From NCBI GenBank assembly GCA_018398585.1, contig JAGTTD010000011.1, positions 31,678,164 to 31,742,163 on the forward strand: 64,000 nucleotides of DNA, read 5' to 3'. Positions 58,371 through 64,000 of the stretch are shown here, piece by piece. The number at the start of each line of letters is the position of its first letter. The stretch's first letter is position 1. Below the pieces are notes generated by a model that saw nothing but the letters and a program-made list of their open reading frames with translations, did not search any database and was not told the DNA's origin. The DNA comes from Simmondsia chinensis (taxonomy: Eukaryota; Streptophyta; Magnoliopsida; Caryophyllales; Simmondsiaceae). A program made the position numbers and the translations under genes.

Positions 58371-61300
58371 ATTATCTAAGGAAGTTGATCGAGAAGAAGT
58401 GTGCGAGGCATGATTTGGCTCCTGCATACCAGCCAGTGTACAGTGCAATACTCAGACAAGACTGGGAGAGTGTGAGGAACTTCATAGATTCTGATCCTGA
58501 GTCAGTGACTGTTAAGATCACAGATGCAGATGAGACAATTCTTCACCTTGTCTCAGAATCACCAAGTGCTGTTTCCCTTGTAGAGAAGATAGTGGATATG
58601 GTGAATGAAGAAAAATTGTTGGAATCAACTGATATGTATGGAAACACAGCATTATCAAGAGTGGTGACACTTGGGAATTCAAGAGCTGCAAAAATCATGG
58701 TGGAGAAGGATCGGAGGTTGGCAGTTATGGAGAATGCGGATGGACATAGCCCGCTCGATCAAGCTGCAAGATTTGGGCACGAAGAATGTGTGTCTTCTCT
58801 GCTAGCTGTGAGTGGGGATCATGACACAAGGTGTTTTTGTGGTGAGAAAGGTGCGAGGCTGCTGATGTATCTCATCAGTTCCAATCTCTTTGGTAAGCTT
58901 TTGGTTGGTGTAAAATCTCTGTCGAGTTTTAGACCTCGCCCACAAAGTTTGCATATGTGAGATTTTATCCTAAACCCAATTGATATTAGGTGAAGTTTCC
59001 TACTATGCTTGTATGTTGGTATCTTTCTTCTCACAACTCCGGGGTGATTTCTTACTAGTTTGATCATATGTGAAGTCATTAGCAAATAAAGGACGTTAAA
59101 GGCTCGTTAAGGTATTCCTTTGAGTTTGCAGTTTGTGATTTATTTCTCTATTGTGTATTCAGATGAAGAGAAACAAGGAAAATAGTTGTTGAAAATAGAA
59201 AGTATTTGTATCACAAACCACCGCCGCCGCCGCCGCCACCATTATTCTTGGCCAATCACTATCCACGGGCGGCACTCGTGTACTGTGAACTAAAGCTACG
59301 ACTACGACATGGATTTTGGCCTTTTGTAATTGAATAAACTGAGAACTCAAAGTAATATCAAACATACCCTTATTTTTCAATCCCATTGTTTCTTTTCATT
59401 TCTCAAGTCCCTGCCCTAGAGGCCATTGATAGATGAGGTATACATACAAGCCAAATTGGGTTGCTATTATAACTAGAGCTGGCAAAATGCGACCCGACCC
59501 GATAACTCGACCTGTTTGACCCGCCACCCAACCCATTCATAACCCGAAAAATTTTAAATTTATTGGGACCCGAACCCGAAAATGAACCAACCCAAATTTG
59601 ACCCGATCTGAACTTGACCCAACCCAAGCTGACCCGAAACCCGAAATGACCTGACCCAAACTAGACCCGACCCAAGTTTGACCCAACCTTTGATGACCCG
59701 AAACCTGAATCAAACATGACCTATAACCCAAAATGGCCAAATAGAAGTCTAACTTATCATTTTTAGTTATAATTTTCAAGATCGAATAGATATATCATCA
59801 AAATAACTTGATAAATCAACTTGAAAACCGACTCAACCTGAGGATGTCTCGACCTGAGGTTAACCCGACCCAAGGTTGACCCGACCTATTGTTGACCCGA
59901 CTTGAGATTGACCCGACCTGAGGTTGACCCGAATCCGAGGATAACCTGACCCGAGCTTGACCCAACCCAATTTTGACCCGACCTGAGATAGACCCGACCT
60001 GACACTAACCCTACCCGAACCTAACCCGACTCGACCCGATTGCCAGGTCTAATTATAACATCAATAAATGCTAGGCAAGACTAGTTCACTTGTCTTATTT
60101 GTTGATATCTTTTTTTTGGCTCGACTACAGTGCAGAACCTTCTTATTTGATTTATACTGGATTTTTCAACACTTCATGTCATGTGTGAGTCTTGCTTATA
60201 CCGTAATATTGATGTGGGATTTCATATCAATAGATACCTGAATTTGGTACGAAAAAGGTATTTCCCTTTCCAGTGTAGGTGACGTTATATCTACTTGAAT
60301 AACTGACTTAGAAAGATTCCCAGAATCTGGCATCTTTCCTTAGGCTTCTTCCCAAAATAGAAAGCGTCTGTATGCTATAAGATTCTAATATCATGTCAAG
60401 AAGTTATCACAATCTAGAAGCTTGGGATCTATCCACATAAAAAATTTATGAATACCTGTTTGGGACTATAGGGCAATATCTAGAAGCAAGAGAGAATGTA
60501 GGTTTATAGTACACATTTCTGCTAAGATTGGAGACTGATGGTCTCCCAAAACAGACAAATTATGGAGGCCCTTGATGGTGACTCTTGGGCTCCCAAAGGT
60601 TATGATTTGTAGACAAATAGGACCTCTTGTGCCATGGTTTGGAAGGGGTAAAAGCCAAAGGGGCAAAGGTGTAGAGCAAACAGTGGAAGGTAGAGTATGA
60701 GTAAAAGACTCTGCTGTAACACCTCTAATTTATAGTGAAATTATGTTGCTTCCCTCCATAGATGTGGAATTTAGCTGAACCATGTAAATTCTAGTGTCTA
60801 AATCATTTCCCCCAACCCCTTTATTGTGTTTGCTATTTCAATTTAAGGTTTAGTATTGCGTGGTGGTTCTAACAATTGTATCAAAGCTGGTTGAAAACGG
60901 CCCGGGTTTCCTAAAAATGTCAACTAGATAGTAAAGGATCGTGTCTTTTGTTGGAGCTCAGTGAACTTACAGACATATGATAGAATGTAAGAGCATACTT
61001 TAACTCATAATCAACGCCACCCCGTGGAAAGAAAAAAGGCTTGGATTGTTGTTGTATCGTAAAGGATCATGATGCTGATCAAATTATGCATATTGTTGTT
61101 CATGCACAGGTATTGCTCTACGTTTGCTTGAGCAGCACCCAGACATACTTAGCGAGCGCAACAGATACAGGAAAAGCGCGTTTGAGAAATTGGCTCGAAC
61201 GCCTCTTGCATTTCCAAGCGGAGCTCAGCTTGGATTTTGGCAACATTTTATCTATAACCGTATGTATTTGTTTACTATACTATCAAAATTTTCATTATAT

Positions 61301-63241
61301 TCTCGTTGTTTCTTCTCGTTAATATCAAATATTAATCAATTAAATTGGGAACTACGTGTTATGATTATACTCTACAGGCATCCCTGTATCCGTGGCCAAG
61401 TCCACAAATTCATCAGCAAAAACAGCCCATCTCAAGTCTCTTCGGCAGATCTCTTTACCACTTGGTTTGTCCCTCTCAAATGTCACTGTCTTTCCTTTGT
61501 TTATTTTACGCTATATATTGATCTGAGGGTGTATGAAGTTCTATGAAGAAAGAATCGACTATCATGAAAACTCAAGCTAGCTGCTAGTCAATCCAACACA
61601 TTCTCTCATTGGAAATTTCCAGTAGGTTTGAAGTAGGAATAACAACAGACTTTACTCAAAGATGCATTGCTATACCTATAAAAAAACATATAGTCTTAAA
61701 ACCTAAGCTGATAGGTGGAAGTCATTTGAAGCAATGATACGCGTGATTGATTTAAGTTTATGATTTTTATTCCAGGTGGAATCTTCAAGTACTTTAATGA
61801 ATTCATCTGGGACGTCCTGAAGAACATAGGTATAACAGATAATACACATATTGTTGAGGGCTTGTATGCCATTGTTTTTGGTTTTTGAGAAATTAAAAAT
61901 TGTGCTTTCAAAGCAATATTTTCTTTTGTTTTTTGATTTTTTGCTTTCAATTTTCCTTCAAATTAAGGAAAAAACTAAAAACAAGAAAACTTCATTTTCG
62001 ACATGTGGTTTTCACTTACTGAAAAGTTAAAAATTGCAAATAAGAAAAGATACAATGCGATATTTGCTGTTTAATTTCTGTATGACTTCTTGAATTGCAT
62101 GAAGCAGCTCCAAGCATCAAACACATTCACAACACAAAGCTGAGACAAATGCAAGCGCTTGAGCTAGCCAGAGCCATGATCAATGGGGTGACATGGACCG
62201 ATGAAGAAGCCAATGAGACACTTCGAACTCTCATTATCGTGGCTGCAAGATTGGGGAACTATGAAATTGTTGACGAAGTCGTAAAAGTGTACCCTGCATC
62301 AGTCATCTACCTCGATGATGATGGGCGCAGCGTATTTCAACGTGCAGTTATGTTCCGTAACGATAAGGTGGTGTGGCATTTCAATAGTGCGCCTTTGTTT
62401 AATTTCTTTGTGTGGCTCAATTAGCTCTCAAGCCCTAGTCAATATGGAACACAAGTAGTTCATTGAAGGTTTGGTTCATTTAACATCCTTCCCCGCAGGC
62501 TAAGCATATATGTTGACCGCTGTATCGTTATAGATTTGATGTGAGACTTAATAGGCGGAATGTTTGAACAGGTGGTGAGCTTGTTACATGGCATGCCTAT
62601 TGTGAAACAGTGGGTGATGAGCTTCAAAGAATACGTACCCCCATATTTCAAGACCAGGAACAACATATTGCATTTAGCAGCAAGGCTGGGACCCTCAACC
62701 CAAGTGCCTGGTGCAGCGTTTCAGATGCAGAGGGAGTTGCAGTGGTTCAAGTTCTGCATTCTTGTTCGTCAAAATTATTATGTTTGAATATGCAAGGGGG
62801 ATGAGTTGTGTTTAGTAACAAAGTTCTTGGCTTAATTGCGTTTGATGAATACAGGCAGTGGAAAGACTGGTACACCCATCACTGCAGCAGGAGGAAAACT
62901 CAACCTATGAAACCCCAAGAGAGAGATTCACAAAAGAACACAAGGCATTGGCCAAGTCAGGGGAGGAATGGATGAAGACCACCGCTACATCGTCCACCGT
63001 GGTAGCTGCCCTTATCATCACGGTGGCCTTTGCAGCCGCGTTCACCCCACCCGGGGGCACCGACGACAAAGGAACTCCCCATCTCGCTCGAGAAACCGCC
63101 TTCTCAGTCTACGGCATATGCGACGCCCTGGCGTTGTTCTCCTCCGCCGCTTCCGTGCTCATGTTCTTGGGCATCCTCACCTCCCGCTACGCTGAAGATG
63201 ACTTCCTCCTTTCCTTGCCCCAGCAGCTCATCATTGGCCAG
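58371..63241 (+). CDS. Ankyrin/PGG-domain protein, gene B (ACD6/ITN1-like), 3' end outside window, damaged splice site
   Basis: Exons by alignment with gene A: 58371-58892, 61110-61259, 61378-61464, 61776-61829, 62108-62367, 62572-62751 and 62855-63241; exon 8 would lie beyond 63961. Exons are open and keep the ankyrin repeats and FTPPGG motif. The donor after exon 6 reads AAG-TT where gene A has AAG-GT. Reading through gives about seven residues (FCILVRQ) and a stop shortly after; using the GT one base earlier shifts the frame. Either way the PGG transmembrane part would be lost unless another donor is used. As in C there is no ATG at the position of A's 6196. Possibly a truncated-product gene or a young pseudogene. 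Confidence 0.78.
59474..60051. mobile_element. hAT-like MITE in intron 1 of gene B, 578 bp
   Basis: Termini TAGAGCTGGCAA and the complement of TAGACCTGGCAA; 8-bp duplication ATTATAAC (59466-59473 and 60052-60059). The interior is degenerate GACCCGACC repeat. Gene A has the empty site near 7265 (GCTATTAACATTAAT). Confidence 0.88.
60382..61311. repeat. 930-bp tract identical to 7580-8509
   Basis: See the partner. In B the identity is followed by about 33 bp of extra intron 2 sequence (61312-61345), then near-identity to about 61502. Confidence 0.85.
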
Positions 63242-63389
63242 GTTGTTATAAAATATTGTTAGGCTGATGTCAGGGCCGGAGTTAACATGTGAGGTCTACA
63301 CATGAATCTAGTTGATGGGGTTCAAATCTATAAAAAATTAGAGATGCATGACAATAAAGTAGGTGAAAACTATTACCTTGGGTGGTATA

Positions 63390-63933
63390 TAGGGATAGCA
63401 ATGGTGCGGGTAAAATCCGTTATCCATGGGTATCCGCCCCGTTTGGGGAGGGTATAGATATAGATGATGCGAGTAACAGGTACGCGTAGGGTACACGTTT
63501 CAATACCCGTCACGGGTATAGGCTTGTACCCGCCCCGTACCCGCCCGCCCTGACCCACCTCGTATCCGCATGTATCCGCCCCGCTCTTCCCTGTACCCGC
63601 ATATCCCCGTTGTGTTATTTTATATAAAATAAATTTCTCAGGCAATTTATAATCATGAAGTCATGGTTATTGTTGAAGGGAAAAAGAAAAAAATTTTATG
63701 TGTAATAAGTTGGACAATGGATAGATAACAAGGTAGGTACGAGGACCAGGTACAGGGCGAGTACGGGGGGGTACGGGGTACCCGTCGGGTACCCGCGTGT
63801 AATGGGGCAGGTAATGGGTATGGGTGGGTACGGATACCCACTTCATACCCGTGGCAGGGTAATGGGGCGGGTACGAGTATAAAATTTGTGTGGCAGGTAC
63901 GGGTATGAAGGAGGCGCCCCATTGCCATCCCTA
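63390..63933. mobile_element. hAT-like MITE in intron 7 of gene B, 544 bp
   Basis: Termini TAGGGATAGCAATGG and the complement of TAGGGATGGCAATGG; 8-bp duplication GTGGTATA (63382-63389 and 63934-63941). The interior is degenerate GGTACGGGTA repeat. Gene A has an exact empty site (GGGTGGTATATGAGG, about 11309-11323). Confidence 0.92.
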
Positions 63934-64000
63934 GTGGTATATGAGGTGGGGTAGTGGGCACGAGTCAGCAACACGTGCCCCAATACCTGCCATGGGTATT

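Overview
The window is nuclear DNA from a flowering plant. It carries spliced genes of plant-specific families (an ankyrin/PGG membrane protein, a class III peroxidase) embedded in plant-type transposable elements: Ty3/gypsy, Ty1/copia, CACTA, hAT-like MITEs, L1-type LINEs and TS/Au-like SINEs. The species cannot be named from this sequence. Only one host gene (copy A) looks intact, and most of the window is nested mobile DNA.

Layout. 1-4,898: end of a minus-strand Ty3/gypsy element plus its host flank. 6,182-12,205: ankyrin/PGG gene A, 8 exons, apparently complete except for an unlocated start. 12,640-13,125: LINE remnant. 13,324-22,168: dead class III peroxidase on the minus strand, its first intron inflated by an hAT-like element with a CACTA transposon nested in it, a gypsy pol fragment and a SINE-tailed retroposon; its second intron holds a 5S-headed SINE. 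22,375-25,700: LINE and SINE remnants. 25,728-32,285: tandem ~220-bp units interrupted by a solo LTR full of palindromes and by a MITE that itself contains a Gag-only LTR element. 33,181-35,000: degenerate GGGTC-rich hAT-like repeats. 35,652-37,297: a 1.65-kb non-autonomous LTR element. 38,086-39,400: ankyrin/PGG pseudogene C. 39,559-44,694: complete but dead gypsy element. 45,949-51,199: second CACTA element. 51,266-57,629: young intact Ty1/copia element. 58,371 to the window end: ankyrin/PGG gene B, last exon outside the window.

The ankyrin/PGG genes form a tandem cluster (A, C, B). Comparing A with B shows a history of homogenisation: the gypsy-plus-flank block (1-4,898 versus 41,196-45,910) is nearly identical, the neighbouring gene sequence is visibly more diverged, and inside the gene a gap-free 930-bp tract (7,580-8,509 versus 60,382-61,311) is identical by eye. 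This is what recent gene conversion would leave. A also supplies empty sites for four insertions seen only in B (CACTA, copia and two hAT-like MITEs). Gene B has lost the splice donor after exon 6, so it would be cut off before the PGG transmembrane domain.

The least familiar items are three SINEs with a 5S rRNA-like head joined to a TS/Au-like tail, a 731-bp retroposon ending in the same tail, and the solo LTR whose U3 holds about six TGTGTGTCGACACACA palindromes. Identity statements come from reading alignments by eye; no alignment or database search was run.
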